A DNA stretch of 58,030 bases from contig JAJZAC010000003.1 of the NCBI GenBank assembly GCA_021799615.1, positions 1 to 58,030 on the forward strand, given 5' to 3'. The translations under genes were made by a program, and so were the position numbers. Below, in pieces: positions 35,719 through 44,023 of this stretch. Under the pieces are notes generated by a model. The model ran no database searches. It was not told the origin of the DNA and saw only the letters and a list, made by a program, of their open reading frames with translations. The stretch is from Actinomycetes bacterium (lineage in GTDB: Bacteria; Actinomycetota; Acidimicrobiia; Acidimicrobiales; RAAP-2). How positions within the stretch are numbered: the stretch's first letter is position 1; the number at the start of each line of letters is the position of its first letter.

Positions 35719-37092
35719 TCACACCTTGGCCATGTTGGCGAACCGGGTGTGGTGGTTGAGGAACGCGAGCCGCACCACCCCGGTGGGCCCGTTGCGGTGC
35801 TTCGACACGATGATCTCCGCGGCGCCGGCGTCGCCCGACTCGGTGTTGTAGACCTCGTCGCGGTAGATGAACATGACGACGTCGGCGTCCTGCTCGATCG
35901 ACCCCGACTCGCGCAGGTCGGCCAGCACCGGGCGCTTGTCCTGGCGCGCCTCGAGGCCGCGGGACAGCTGCGAGAGGGCCACGACCGGCACCTCGAGCTC
36001 GCGGGCGAGGATCTTCAGGCCACGGCTGATCTCCGACACCTCGACCTGCCGGTTCTCCGCGCCGTGGCGGCCCGTCATCAGCTGGAGGTAGTCCACCACC
36101 ACCAGCCCCAGCCCCTCACGGCTCTTCAGCCGGCGGGCCCGGGCCCGGATGTCCATGACCGTCAGGTTCGGATTGTCGTCGATGAAGATGGGCGCCTCGC
36201 TCATGCGGCTGATGGCGTTGGAGATCTTCGGCCAGTCCGTCTCGAGCAGCTTGCCCGTCCGCATGCGGGTGGCGTCCACCTGCGCCTCGGAACTGAGCAT
36301 GCGCTGGCTCAGCTCCATGTGGTTCATCTCCAGGGAGAACAGCAGGACGGGCTTGCGGAGGTGAATGCCGGCGTGGGCGACCATCCCCAGGGCGAAGCTG
36401 GTCTTGCCCATGGCCGGGCGGGCACCCACCACCACCAGGTTGGAGGGTTGGAGACCGGCCAGCAGGCGGTCGAGGTCGTGGTACCCGGTGGCCAGGCCGG
36501 TGATGTCGTCGTTCTGCTCGAAGAGGACTTCGAGGCGGTCGAGGGTGAGGCCGAGCACGTCCTTCAGCAACGACACCGAGTCGACGACCCGGCGCTGGGC
36601 CACGTCGAAGACCATGCTCTCGGCCCGGTCGAGCACGTCGGCCACGTCCTCGGGAACGCTGTAGCCCAGGTCGGCGATCTCGCCGGCCACCCCGATCAGG
36701 CGCCGCAGCAGGGCGTGCTCCTCGACGATGCGGGCGTAGTACTCGGCATTGCCGATGGAGGGGGTGTTGGCCTGGAGGGCGATGAAGACCGACTGGTCCC
36801 CGATCGACTCGAGCAGGCCGCGACGGCGGAGCTCCTCGGTGACGGTAACGGCATCCGCCGGCTCCCCCTGGGCGAACAGCGAGGTGATGGCGGTGAAGAT
36901 GTGGGCGTGGGTCTGCTTGTAGAAGTCGTCGGCCTGGCACACCTCGATGGCGGTGGCGATGGCGTCGCGCGACAGGAGCATGGCACCCAGCAGCGACTCC
37001 TCCGCCTCGAGGTTGTGGGGCGGGACTCGGGCGCCTGACGCCGGCCCGGCGTGCAGGCGCCGGGGCGCGTCGTCGTCGAATGCCTGAACCAT
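35719..37092 (-). CDS. dnaB: Replicative DNA helicase DnaB
   Basis: A 457-residue hexameric helicase that unwinds DNA at the replication fork. The N-terminal primase-binding domain begins with PPHNLEAEESLLGAMLLS. The RecA-like domain has Walker A GARPAMGKTSFALG (about 220), Walker B VVVDYLQLM (about 325) and ALSQLSRGLE. There is no intein insert, unlike in some mycobacteria. A hairpin (37109-37114 with 37118-37123) lies in the leader. It is separated from rplI by about 200 bases. Confidence 0.96.
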   Translation of the reverse strand: MVQAFDDDAPRRLHAGPASGARVPPHNLEAEESLLGAMLLSRDAIATAIEVCQADDFYKQTHAHIFTAITSLFAQGEPADAVTVTEELRRRGLLESIGDQSVFIALQANTPSIGNAEYYARIVEEHALLRRLIGVAGEIADLGYSVPEDVADVLDRAESMVFDVAQRRVVDSVSLLKDVLGLTLDRLEVLFEQNDDITGLATGYHDLDRLLAGLQPSNLVVVGARPAMGKTSFALGMVAHAGIHLRKPVLLFSLEMNHMELSQRMLSSEAQVDATRMRTGKLLETDWPKISNAISRMSEAPIFIDDNPNLTVMDIRARARRLKSREGLGLVVVDYLQLMTGRHGAENRQVEVSEISRGLKILARELEVPVVALSQLSRGLEARQDKRPVLADLRESGSIEQDADVVMFIYRDEVYNTESGDAGAAEIIVSKHRNGPTGVVRLAFLNHHTRFANMAKV

Positions 37093-37268
37093 GATGCCCT
37101 AACCCTGGCCCATCGGAGATGGGGAAAGATAGGGCAGCAACCTGTGGTTATCCCTGCGGAAATTGCTGCTCAGGGCTGTGGAAACACGGGGGACAGGGGA
37201 CACGTGCCTGTGGGTGGGCCCAGCCATGCCCGCATGATGCCGGTCGGGTGTGACCGTGCTCCGGCCGG

Positions 37269-37285
37269 TGCCGGACGACCCGGCA
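37269..37285 (-). terminator. Hairpin after rplI
   Basis: TGCCGG (37269-37274) pairs with CCGGCA (37280-37285) across ACGAC, 11 bases beyond the rplI stop. No T-run follows. It may end the rpsF-ssb-rpsR-rplI transcript. Confidence 0.35.
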
Positions 37286-37295
37286 GTGACCGCGA

Positions 37296-37745
37296 TCAGC
37301 CGGCGGCGACGACGGCGATGGACAGGTCGAAGACGACGTCGGGATGGAGCTCCACCCGCACGGCGTGGTCCCCGACCACCTTGATCGGCTCGTCCAGCAC
37401 CAGGCGGTGACGGTCGACGACGGCGCCGGTGGCCGCCTCGACCTCGCGCACGATGTCGGCGGCCGACACCGAGCCGAAGAGCTTGCCGGCCGCACCGGCC
37501 CGGGCCGAGATGGTGATGGTGGTGCCGACCAACGCACGCGCCACCGTCTCCGCCGACTCCCGGTCGCGGGCGTCGCGCAGGTCGCGCGAGCGGCGCATGG
37601 CCGCCGCCTGGGCTTCGATCCCGGAGCCGGCGACGAGCGCCTTGCCCGCCGGGAACAGGTGGTTGCGGGCGAAGCCACCGGCGACGTCGACGATGTCGCC
37701 CCGCTTGCCCACGCCGTCGATGTCCGAACGGAGGAGGACCTTCAT
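37296..37745 (-). CDS. rplI: 50S ribosomal protein L9
   Basis: A 149-residue L9 protein. The N-terminal rRNA-binding domain reads MKVLLRSDIDGVGKRGDIVDVAGGFARNHLFP. A long connecting helix (residues 40-75) and the C-terminal domain follow. Length and domains are normal. It starts one base after the rpsR stop and is the last gene of the rpsF operon. Confidence 0.96.
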   Translation of the reverse strand: MKVLLRSDIDGVGKRGDIVDVAGGFARNHLFPAGKALVAGSGIEAQAAAMRRSRDLRDARDRESAETVARALVGTTITISARAGAAGKLFGSVSAADIVREVEAATGAVVDRHRLVLDEPIKVVGDHAVRVELHPDVVFDLSIAVVAAG

Positions 37746-37746
37746 C

Positions 37747-38247
37747 TCACGCCTCCCCGTCGCCGGTGGCGGCAGGTGCCTCGGTCGCCGCTGCGACCGG
37801 TGCGCCGGTGGAGGCCCCGGCCGGTGACGCTGCGCTCCTCGGTGCGCCGCCCCCCGGCTGCGACGGTCGATCCGGACGGTCCGACGAGCGGCCCTCGTCC
37901 TCCGAGCGGCGGCGCCCGCCCTGCCCGAATCCGCCGTCGCGACCACCACGGCCACGGCCGCCGGGACGCTCGGTGGTGGTCCGCTGGGTGTACGGCAGCA
38001 GCATGAGCTCGCGCGCCGTCTTGATGGCGAGCGCCACGTCACGCTGGTGCTGGGCACAGTTGCCCGACACCCGTCGAGCCCGGATCTTGCCCCGGTCGCT
38101 CATGTACTTGCGGAGCAGACCGACGTCCTTGTAGTCGACCCACTCGATCCGGTCCTTGCAGATCGCGCACGGCTTCTTCTTGATCCTCCGGCCCGCGTCC
38201 TTCGGGGCCCGGCGGCTGGTGGTGCCCCGGTCGTTGCTGCGTGCCAT
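37747..38247 (-). CDS. rpsR: 30S ribosomal protein S18 with long C-terminal tail
   Basis: A 166-residue protein in which residues 1-90 are an S18 core. It carries CAIC (about 27-30) and CAQH (about 64-67), the Cys/His set of the zinc-binding (C+) form. After LLPYTQRTT about 75 residues of Arg/Gly- then Ala/Pro/Ser-rich low-complexity sequence follow, roughly doubling the usual length of about 75-90 residues. The ATG overlaps the ssb stop (TGATG). S18 pairs with S6 (rpsF, same operon) on the 30S platform. Confidence 0.93.
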   Translation of the reverse strand: MARSNDRGTTSRRAPKDAGRRIKKKPCAICKDRIEWVDYKDVGLLRKYMSDRGKIRARRVSGNCAQHQRDVALAIKTARELMLLPYTQRTTTERPGGRGRGGRDGGFGQGGRRRSEDEGRSSDRPDRPSQPGGGAPRSAASPAGASTGAPVAAATEAPAATGDGEA

Positions 38248-38702
38248 CAGAACGGCTCCTCGCTGTATCCGTACCCGCCGCCACCGGACTGCCCGGCCGT
38301 CGGCGGTGCGCCGCGCCCGCCACCCTCGGCGGGACCACGACGCTCGTTCTTCGTCACCTGGGCCGTGGCCCAGCGGATGCTGGGGCCGATCTCGTCGGCC
38401 ACCACCTCGATCTTCGACCGCTTGTCACCCTCGGGCGTCTCCCAGCTGCGCTGCTCCAGGCGCCCGGTCACGATGACTCGGGCTCCCCGGCTCAGGCTCT
38501 CGGCGGCGTTCTCGGCCATCTCCCGCCAGCAGACGACGTCGAAGAAGGAGGTCGCCTCCTCCCACTCCTGGGTCTGGCGGTTCTGCCACCGGCGGTTGAC
38601 GGCCAGCCCGAAGCTGGTCGTGGCCTGACCCGTGTTCGTGAAGCGGAGCTCCGGGTCACGGGTGACGTTGCCAACCAGGGTCACGGTGTTGCCGTTGGAC
38701 AT
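38247..38702 (-). CDS. ssb: Single-stranded DNA-binding protein
   Basis: A 151-residue SSB: OB fold at residues 1-110 ([33 protein letters not shown]), then a Gly-rich linker and the tip SEEPF, which recruits partner proteins. It protects single-stranded DNA in replication and repair. The operon order rpsF-ssb-rpsR-rplI is the common bacterial one. Confidence 0.95.
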   Translation of the reverse strand: MSNGNTVTLVGNVTRDPELRFTNTGQATTSFGLAVNRRWQNRQTQEWEEATSFFDVVCWREMAENAAESLSRGARVIVTGRLEQRSWETPEGDKRSKIEVVADEIGPSIRWATAQVTKNERRGPAEGGGRGAPPTAGQSGGGGYGYSEEPF

Positions 38703-38707
38703 GGCGT

Positions 38708-39043
38708 TCAGCCCTCCTCGGCGGCGGCGGACACGGCGGCACGCCGGCCGGCCACGTGGTCGGGGACGCGGATGACCTTGTGGCGGATCACCTCGTCGGC
38801 CAGGACGAACACCCGCTGCATGTCTGCCACCGCGTCCGGCTCCGCCGTCAGCTCGATGACCACGTAGTAGCCCTCGCGCTTCTTCGCCACCTCGTAGGCG
38901 AAGGCCCGCTTGCCCCAGCGCTGCACCTGGCCGACCACCCCGCCCTTGGCCCGCAGGGCGTCGAGTCCCCGCTCGAGGGCGGCGTTGACCGCGGCGTCGT
39001 CGGCCGCGGTATCGAAGATCACCATCGTCTCGTAGGGCCGCAC
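38708..39043 (-). CDS. rpsF: 30S ribosomal protein S6
   Basis: A 111-residue S6: MRPYETMVIFDTAADD at the N-terminus, with the conserved KRAFAYEVAKKREGYYVVIEL in the middle. It binds S18 and helps assemble the 30S platform. It starts at GTG with AGGAGGT nine bases upstream, a strong ribosome site. Its leader of about 100 bases carries a stable hairpin. Confidence 0.96.
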   Translation of the reverse strand: MRPYETMVIFDTAADDAAVNAALERGLDALRAKGGVVGQVQRWGKRAFAYEVAKKREGYYVVIELTAEPDAVADMQRVFVLADEVIRHKVIRVPDHVAGRRAAVSAAAEEG

Positions 39044-39064
39044 GTGCGGCTCACCTCCTCCGGA

Positions 39065-39085
39065 TCGGGCGCGAGCAGCGCCCGA
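39065..39085 (-). promoter_or_regulatory. rpsF leader hairpin
   Basis: TCGGGCGC (39065-39072) pairs with GCGCCCGA (39078-39085), an 8-bp stem with a 5-base loop, just upstream of the rpsF ribosome binding site. A -10 TAGAGT (39153-39148) gives a leader of about 100 bases. Some bacteria carry an S6:S18-binding autoregulatory RNA here. I could not verify the defining CCG bulge, so the role is only suggested. Confidence 0.35.
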
Positions 39086-39209
39086 GCCCCCGTGGGGGCA
39101 GGGTCTGTGCCGTCGCAGCCTCGGGCATGCCTCGGTGCGACCGGGACACTCTAGCCGCGCCGGCCGGCCCCGGTGGTCCCGGGGCCCGGGCCGGTGGGCG
39201 GCCGCACCG

Positions 39210-40028
39210 TCAGTGGTAGGTCTCGCTGTCGTCGGGGAAGGACCCGGCCCGGACGTCCGCCGCGAACCGGGACAGCGCGGCGACGGCCTCGTCTCCCAGG
39301 TCGGCGTACCGGCGGACGAACCGTGGCGGGGTCCGGTCGCCCAGGCCCAGGACGTCGTGGAACACCAGCACCTGCCCGTCGCAGCCGGGCCCGGCGCCGA
39401 TGCCGATCACCGGGACGTCCACCGTCTCGGTCACCCGGTCGCCGAGCGGGCCGGGGACGCCCTCGACCACCAGGGCGAAGCACCCGGCGGACACGATGGC
39501 CTTGGCGTCGGCCACCAACCCCTCGGCCGCCCCGTGGGACGTTCCCTGCACCCGGTAACCGCCCATGGCGTGGACGGACTGGGGCGTCAGCCCCAGGTGG
39601 CCCATGACCGGGATCTCCGCCGACACCAGCGCCTCGATCATCGGGACCCGGACCCGACCGCCCTCGAGCTTCACGGCCTGGGCACCGGCCCGGACCAACC
39701 GGGCGGCGTTGCGCACCGTGTCGGCCGCGTCGAGGTGGTAGCTCAGCCAGGGCAGGTCGGCCACCACCAGGGCGCCGGGGCGGGCACGGGCCACGGCCGC
39801 CGTGTGGTGGACCATGTCGTCCACCGTCACCTGGAGCGTGTCCTCGTAGCCGAGCACGTTGTTGGCCACCGAGTCGCCGACCAGGATGACGTCCACGCCG
39901 GCGGCGTCGGCGACCCGTGCGCCGGGTGCGTCGTAGGCGGTGACCATCACGATCGGCTCGGCGCCGCTGCGACGTTTGCGGGCGGCCAGCGACGGCACGG
40001 TCACCGGGACGGGACGGGTCTCGGGCAT
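39210..40028 (-). CDS. panB: 3-methyl-2-oxobutanoate hydroxymethyltransferase
   Basis: A 272-residue enzyme making ketopantoate from 2-oxoisovalerate with methylene-tetrahydrofolate, the first step toward pantothenate and CoA. It has MVTAYDAPGARVADAAGVDVILVGDS (about 25-50), the active-site Glu in VKLEGG (about 120), GHLGLTPQ (about 142) and GIGAGPGCDGQVLVFHD (about 205). AGGAGGTCCACC lies directly before the ATG. Its promoter has a -10 followed by a perfect 20-bp palindrome. Confidence 0.95.
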   Translation of the reverse strand: MPETRPVPVTVPSLAARKRRSGAEPIVMVTAYDAPGARVADAAGVDVILVGDSVANNVLGYEDTLQVTVDDMVHHTAAVARARPGALVVADLPWLSYHLDAADTVRNAARLVRAGAQAVKLEGGRVRVPMIEALVSAEIPVMGHLGLTPQSVHAMGGYRVQGTSHGAAEGLVADAKAIVSAGCFALVVEGVPGPLGDRVTETVDVPVIGIGAGPGCDGQVLVFHDVLGLGDRTPPRFVRRYADLGDEAVAALSRFAADVRAGSFPDDSETYH

Positions 40029-40094
40029 GGTGGACCTCCTGTTCGGCCGTCCAGCGCACGACGGCTGCCGGCGGCACCTGCGGGCGGGGCGCCC

Positions 40095-40126
40095 GGGAGC
40101 ACGTACGTGCTCCCTCGGAGATGGTA
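40095..40126 (-). promoter_or_regulatory. panB promoter with perfect 20-bp palindrome
   Basis: On the minus strand TACCAT (40126-40121) is followed after six bases by GGGAGCACGTACGTGCTCCC (40095-40114), a perfect 20-bp palindrome beginning near the expected transcription start. It can act as an operator for a dimeric repressor or as a stable hairpin at the mRNA 5' end. Confidence 0.65.
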
Positions 40127-40252
40127 CCGCCGCACCCCCGCCGGGGGAAGGGTGGGCGGCGGCCAGGCGCCGGTGGCAGACTCGGGCAACCGCGCCGGGA
40201 TCGCCGGGGGGACGCGGCGACGTGGGGAAGCGACCCGCCGAGGGGGGATGTC

Positions 40253-40795
40253 ATGGAGCTCCGAGGGATCAACCACCTGGCACTCGTGTGCAGCGACATG
40301 GCCCGCACCGTCGACTTCTACTCCGGGGTGCTCGGCATGCCCCTGGTGAAGACCATCGAGCTGCCGGCCGGGCTGGGCCAGCACTTCTTCTTCGACTGCG
40401 GCGGCGGCGACTGCCTGGCCTTCTTCTGGTTCCCCGACGCGCCACCCCCGGCGCCGGGGGTGGCGGCGCCGGCCGCCCGGCCCGATCGGGGCAGCCTGGT
40501 GAGCGCCATCGGGTCGATGAACCACGTCGCCTTCGCCGTCGATCCCGACCGCCTGGAGGAGTACCGCGAACGGCTGGTGGCCGCCGGCGTCTCCTGCACC
40601 GAGGTGGCGAACCACGACGACAGCGAGCTCGGGATCGCCGAACGGGTGCACCCGGGCGTGTTCATCCGCTCGGTCTACTTCCAGGATCCCGACGGGATCC
40701 TGCTCGAGCTGGCCTGCTGGACCCGCCCGCTCGGCTCCGGCGACGTCCACCACCTCCCGGCCACCGCCGCCGGCGCCGCCGGCGCCCGGAGCTGA
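40253..40795 (+). CDS. VOC-family (glyoxalase/bleomycin resistance) protein
   Basis: A 180-residue vicinal-oxygen-chelate protein: first half INHLALVCSDMARTVDFYSGVLGMPLV, second half MNHVAFAVD ... FIRSVYFQDPDGILLELACW. Metal ligands are probably His-8, His near 88 and Glu in LLELACW, so it is a likely dioxygenase, isomerase or lyase. AGGGGGGATGTC precedes the ATG. It is the first of four tightly linked genes (to 43436). Confidence 0.82.
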   Translation: MELRGINHLALVCSDMARTVDFYSGVLGMPLVKTIELPAGLGQHFFFDCGGGDCLAFFWFPDAPPPAPGVAAPAARPDRGSLVSAIGSMNHVAFAVDPDRLEEYRERLVAAGVSCTEVANHDDSELGIAERVHPGVFIRSVYFQDPDGILLELACWTRPLGSGDVHHLPATAAGAAGARS

Positions 40796-40801
40796 CGGAC
40801 C

Positions 40802-41413
40802 GTGCCCCGCCTGCGCCAGGTCACGAAGGCGGAGGTGACGTCGCCGGTGGTGGCCGGTGCGTACGAATTCGTGTTCGGCGACCGGGACCCGGTGGCCGAA
40901 CCCGGCACCGACACCGGGACCCGGGGGGACTGGTGGACGGTGTTCGCGCTGGTGCCCGACGTCCTGGAGCATGCGGTGGCCGGCTTCGCCCTCTACGGCC
41001 ATCCCCGGCGCCGGCTGCCCCCCGACCTTCGCGAGCTGGCCCAGGCACGGGCGGGATGGGCCGCGGGGAGCAGTTTCGTCTTCTCCCAGCACTGCGCGTC
41101 GCTGCGGGCTCTGGGGACGAGCGAGGAGAAGATCGCCGCCATCCCCGGCTGGGCGGCCGCCGCCGAGTTCGAGGAGCGGGAGCGGCTGGTCCTGGCCTAC
41201 GCCGACTGCCTGGTCCTCGACCGCGGGCGGGTGCCCGACCGGTTGTTCGACGCCCTCCGGGCCGAGCTGGGCGACGAGCAGGTCCTCGAGCTCACCTACA
41301 TCACGGCGCTCTATCTGCAGCACGCCGTGATGGCCAGGGCGCTGCGCCTGGAGCTGGACGACCGGCCGGAGCCGGTGGCCGAGGTGGGCAGGTGGGACGA
41401 GGGCCCGCGGTGA
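40802..41413 (+). CDS. Carboxymuconolactone decarboxylase/AhpD-like protein
   Basis: A 203-residue helical protein with the AhpD-like core: YGHPRRRLPPDLRELAQARAGWAAGSSFVFSQHCASLRALG (about 60-100), then LVLAYADCLV (about 135). The usual CxxC redox pair is SQHC here, so only the second Cys remains; peroxidase activity is doubtful. It starts at GTG six bases after the VOC gene and overlaps the next by GTGA. Confidence 0.8.
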   Translation: MPRLRQVTKAEVTSPVVAGAYEFVFGDRDPVAEPGTDTGTRGDWWTVFALVPDVLEHAVAGFALYGHPRRRLPPDLRELAQARAGWAAGSSFVFSQHCASLRALGTSEEKIAAIPGWAAAAEFEERERLVLAYADCLVLDRGRVPDRLFDALRAELGDEQVLELTYITALYLQHAVMARALRLELDDRPEPVAEVGRWDEGPR

Positions 41414-42507
41414 CGGCCGGCGGACCGGCCGTCCTGGCCGGGCCCGGTGACGTGACGGCGTCCTGGTGCACGGACGTCCTCGCCCGGTCGGGTGCCCTGG
41501 CGCCCGGCGCCCGGGTCGCCGCCGTCACGTCCGAGCCGATCGGCACGGGGCAGATGGCGGAGACCGTCCGGCTCCACCTGGCCGTCGATCCCGCTGGCGC
41601 CGGCCCCGCCACCGTGGTGGCGAAGTTCGCTTCCACCGACGCCACCAGCAGGTCGACCGGGGTCGCCCTCGACGCCTACCGGATCGAGGTCGGCATCTAC
41701 CGGGACGTGGCGGGCCGGTTGGCCGGTCGGGTGCCGCGATGCCACTTCGCCGCCGGGGGCGAGGGCGAGGGCTGGTTCACCGTCGTCCTCGACGAGGTGG
41801 TCGGCGCCAGCCAGGGCGAGCAGCTCGAGGGCTGCGACGCGACCCGTGCCGCCGGCGCGCTGGCCGAGCTGGCCGGTGTCCACGCATCGACCTGGGAGTC
41901 GCGGTCCCTGGGCGCCCTGCCGTGGCTGGCCCGGTGGGGTCCCGACTCGGCACGGACCACCGCCCAGCTGGTGGCACCCCTCTATCCCGGGTTCCTCGAG
42001 CGTTACGGCGATCGCCTCCAGCCCGAGCACCGGGACCTCGGTCGGCGGTTCGTGGCCCGGCTGGAGGCCTGGCTGGGCGGTCGGACCGGCGGGCATGCCG
42101 TCACCCACGGCGACTTCCGCCTCGACAACCTCCTCTTCGCCGGGGACGACCCCCGGCCGTGGGTCGTCGACTGGCAGACCGCCCTGTGGGCCCCGGCCGT
42201 CGGCGACGTGGCCTACTTCGTGGGCGGGAGCCTCACCACCGAGGTGCGCCGCGCCGCCGAGTCCGACCTGGTCGGCGGGTACCGGGCGGCGCTCGAGGCG
42301 GGCGGTGTCGCCGGCGGCGGCGGTCCCGGCTTCGACGACGACTACCGCCGGGCGGCCTTCGGCGGCATGTTCATGGCCATCGGGGCGTCGATGCTGGTCA
42401 AGCGCACCGAACGAGGGGACACCATGTTCACGACGAACTTCACCCGACACGCCCAGCACGTCCTCGATCTCGACGCCGAGGCCGCCCTGCCGGGTGGCGC
42501 CCGGTGA
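41410..42507 (+). CDS. Aminoglycoside-phosphotransferase-like (APH/ChoK fold) protein
   Basis: A 365-residue kinase-fold protein. It shows the ATP-binding Lys in TVVAKFAS (about 75), the catalytic HGDFRLDNLLF (about 235-245) and the metal-binding VVDWQTALW (about 256). This family phosphorylates small alcohols or antibiotics; the branch near CMD and VOC genes is often annotated in actinobacterial catabolism. GTG overlaps the previous stop and its own stop overlaps the next GTG, so translation is coupled throughout. The substrate is unknown. Confidence 0.82.
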   Translation: MTAGGPAVLAGPGDVTASWCTDVLARSGALAPGARVAAVTSEPIGTGQMAETVRLHLAVDPAGAGPATVVAKFASTDATSRSTGVALDAYRIEVGIYRDVAGRLAGRVPRCHFAAGGEGEGWFTVVLDEVVGASQGEQLEGCDATRAAGALAELAGVHASTWESRSLGALPWLARWGPDSARTTAQLVAPLYPGFLERYGDRLQPEHRDLGRRFVARLEAWLGGRTGGHAVTHGDFRLDNLLFAGDDPRPWVVDWQTALWAPAVGDVAYFVGGSLTTEVRRAAESDLVGGYRAALEAGGVAGGGGPGFDDDYRRAAFGGMFMAIGASMLVKRTERGDTMFTTNFTRHAQHVLDLDAEAALPGGAR

Positions 42508-43436
42508 GCGGCGCCCCTCCGTACGCGGTGGACGGGGCGGACGAGGGTCCGCACCAGCCGGGACCGGAGGCGCTGTGGAACGAGTCGTGGTACCTGGACC
42601 TGGTGGGCGAGGACGGGCTCGCCGCCTACGCCCGCATCGGGCGGTACCCGAACCTGGGGGTGACATGGTGGACGGCGGCGTTCGCCATCCCCGGGCGACG
42701 CGTGTTGCGGTCGGTGGCACTGGACCTGCCGCTGGTCCAGCCCCCGGCGGCAGTGGTGCGGGGCACGGTGGCCGACGTGGTCTGCACGACCGTCGAGCCG
42801 CTCGCCGCGGTCCGCCTGTCGGGCACCTGCGCCGCCAGGGAGCTGGCCGACACCGCGGCGGTCGTGGACGCGCCCGGCGGCGGGGTCCCGGTCTCCTTCG
42901 ACCTCACGTGGCGCACCGACGGCGCGCCCTACGGGTACGGCATCACCACCCGCTACGAGATCCCGTGCCTCGTCGCCGGGGAGGTGACCGTGGCCGGCAC
43001 GCCGCTGTCCGTGCGGGGCCACGGCCAGCGGGACCACTCGTGGGGGGTACGGGACTGGTGGGCCTTCGGCTGGTGCTGGGCCGCCGGCCGCCTCGAGGAC
43101 GGGACCCGGGTCCACGTCGCCGACATCCGCATCCCCGGGCACCCGGTCGCCTTCGGCTACGTGCAGCAGCCCGACGGGACGGTCGCGCCCGTCACCACCC
43201 TCGCCGTCGAGGACGTGACCGGCGCCGGACCGTACCCGGCAGGGGTGAGGGCGGTCATCGGACCGGCCGGACCCGACGTCACCATCACCGCCGAGACCTA
43301 CGGTCCCCTGGTCCTCGACGCACCCGACGGCCGGCGCAGCTGGTTCCCGCGGGCGGTGGCCCGCTTCGAGACGGCCGACGGTCGCCGCGGGTCCGGGTGG
43401 GTCGAATGGAACCTGCCCGGCGCCGCCGGCGCCTGA
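42504..43436 (+). CDS. Uncharacterised AttH/DUF7064-like protein
   Basis: A 310-residue protein with two lipocalin-like beta-rich halves. [25 protein letters not shown] is at the start, and the distinctive [15 protein letters not shown] at about 172-186 carries conserved His, Arg and Trp. I associate this with AttH-like/DUF7064-type proteins linked to isoprenoid or lipid metabolism, but the function is unknown. It is the last gene of the four-gene cassette. Confidence 0.65.
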   Translation: MSGAPPYAVDGADEGPHQPGPEALWNESWYLDLVGEDGLAAYARIGRYPNLGVTWWTAAFAIPGRRVLRSVALDLPLVQPPAAVVRGTVADVVCTTVEPLAAVRLSGTCAARELADTAAVVDAPGGGVPVSFDLTWRTDGAPYGYGITTRYEIPCLVAGEVTVAGTPLSVRGHGQRDHSWGVRDWWAFGWCWAAGRLEDGTRVHVADIRIPGHPVAFGYVQQPDGTVAPVTTLAVEDVTGAGPYPAGVRAVIGPAGPDVTITAETYGPLVLDAPDGRRSWFPRAVARFETADGRRGSGWVEWNLPGAAGA

Positions 43437-43455
43437 TCGGAGCGGCGGCGAGCGG

Positions 43456-43893
43456 TCAGCGCGTGCCGCGGCCGGCAGCCCGGGCGGCCGCGGGCAGGGC
43501 TGCGCTCGAGGGGTCCATGCGAACCAGGTGGTTCCAGGAGCACTCCGGGCACACCTCGACCACGTAGGAGACGACCGGGTCCTTGCGCCGCCGGAGACGT
43601 TCGAGCTCCCGCTGCGACGTGACGCACCTCCCCCCGGCCGGGAGGCGGGCGCCGAACACGAACGTCACCTCGACCAGCGCCCCCGCCGAGCAGATCGGGC
43701 ATTCCTCACCACCGGCGACGCCGACGTGACGTGCCGCCCGCACCAGCTCCGGATGGGCGTCGCACACGTCGAGGCGCGACAGGCGTCCCCGGCGGTACTC
43801 GGCCACCACCGCGTTGCGGGCCAGCCGGTACTCGACGCTGCCGCCGGCCGGCGAGGTCATCAGCCCCTGGCCGGCAACCGGACGCATCCCCAT
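43456..43893 (-). CDS. DUF5318 family zinc-ribbon-like protein
   Basis: A 145-residue protein with [38 protein letters not shown] (about 78-81) and [12 protein letters not shown] (about 122-133). The two CPxC pairs suggest a zinc ribbon. This is an actinobacterial family with unknown function, normally found near pcnA-murJ-trx in mycobacteria, as here. TACCCT eight bases before ATG 43893 supports a leaderless start; ATG 43860 (MTSPAGG) is an alternative. Confidence 0.78.
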   Translation of the reverse strand: MGMRPVAGQGLMTSPAGGSVEYRLARNAVVAEYRRGRLSRLDVCDAHPELVRAARHVGVAGGEECPICSAGALVEVTFVFGARLPAGGRCVTSQRELERLRRRKDPVVSYVVEVCPECSWNHLVRMDPSSAALPAAARAAGRGTR

Positions 43894-43993
43894 GGAACAC
43901 GAGGGTACCGCCCGGCCCGGGCCGCCGGGCGCCCGGTGGCGCCGGCCGGTGGCGGTGGCGACCGGTGGCGCCCCGGTGCCGGTGCTGTTGCTC

Positions 43994-44016
43994 GATATAT
44001 CGGCGGGATATATCAT
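43994..44016 (+). promoter_or_regulatory. Twin GATATATC operator and -10 before padR
   Basis: GATATATC, itself an 8-bp palindrome, occurs at 43994-44001 and 44007-44014, 13 bases apart, in otherwise GC-rich DNA; the first sits within CGATATATCG. TATCAT (44011-44016) overlaps the second copy and lies 7 bases before ATG 44024. Autorepression by the PadR protein is inferred. Confidence 0.65.
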
Positions 44017-44023
44017 GGTCGTG

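Noticed and set aside
37093-37295. DnaA boxes in the dnaB-rplI gap (TGTGGTTATCC)
   Set aside because: Two or more mismatches to known boxes and no cluster.
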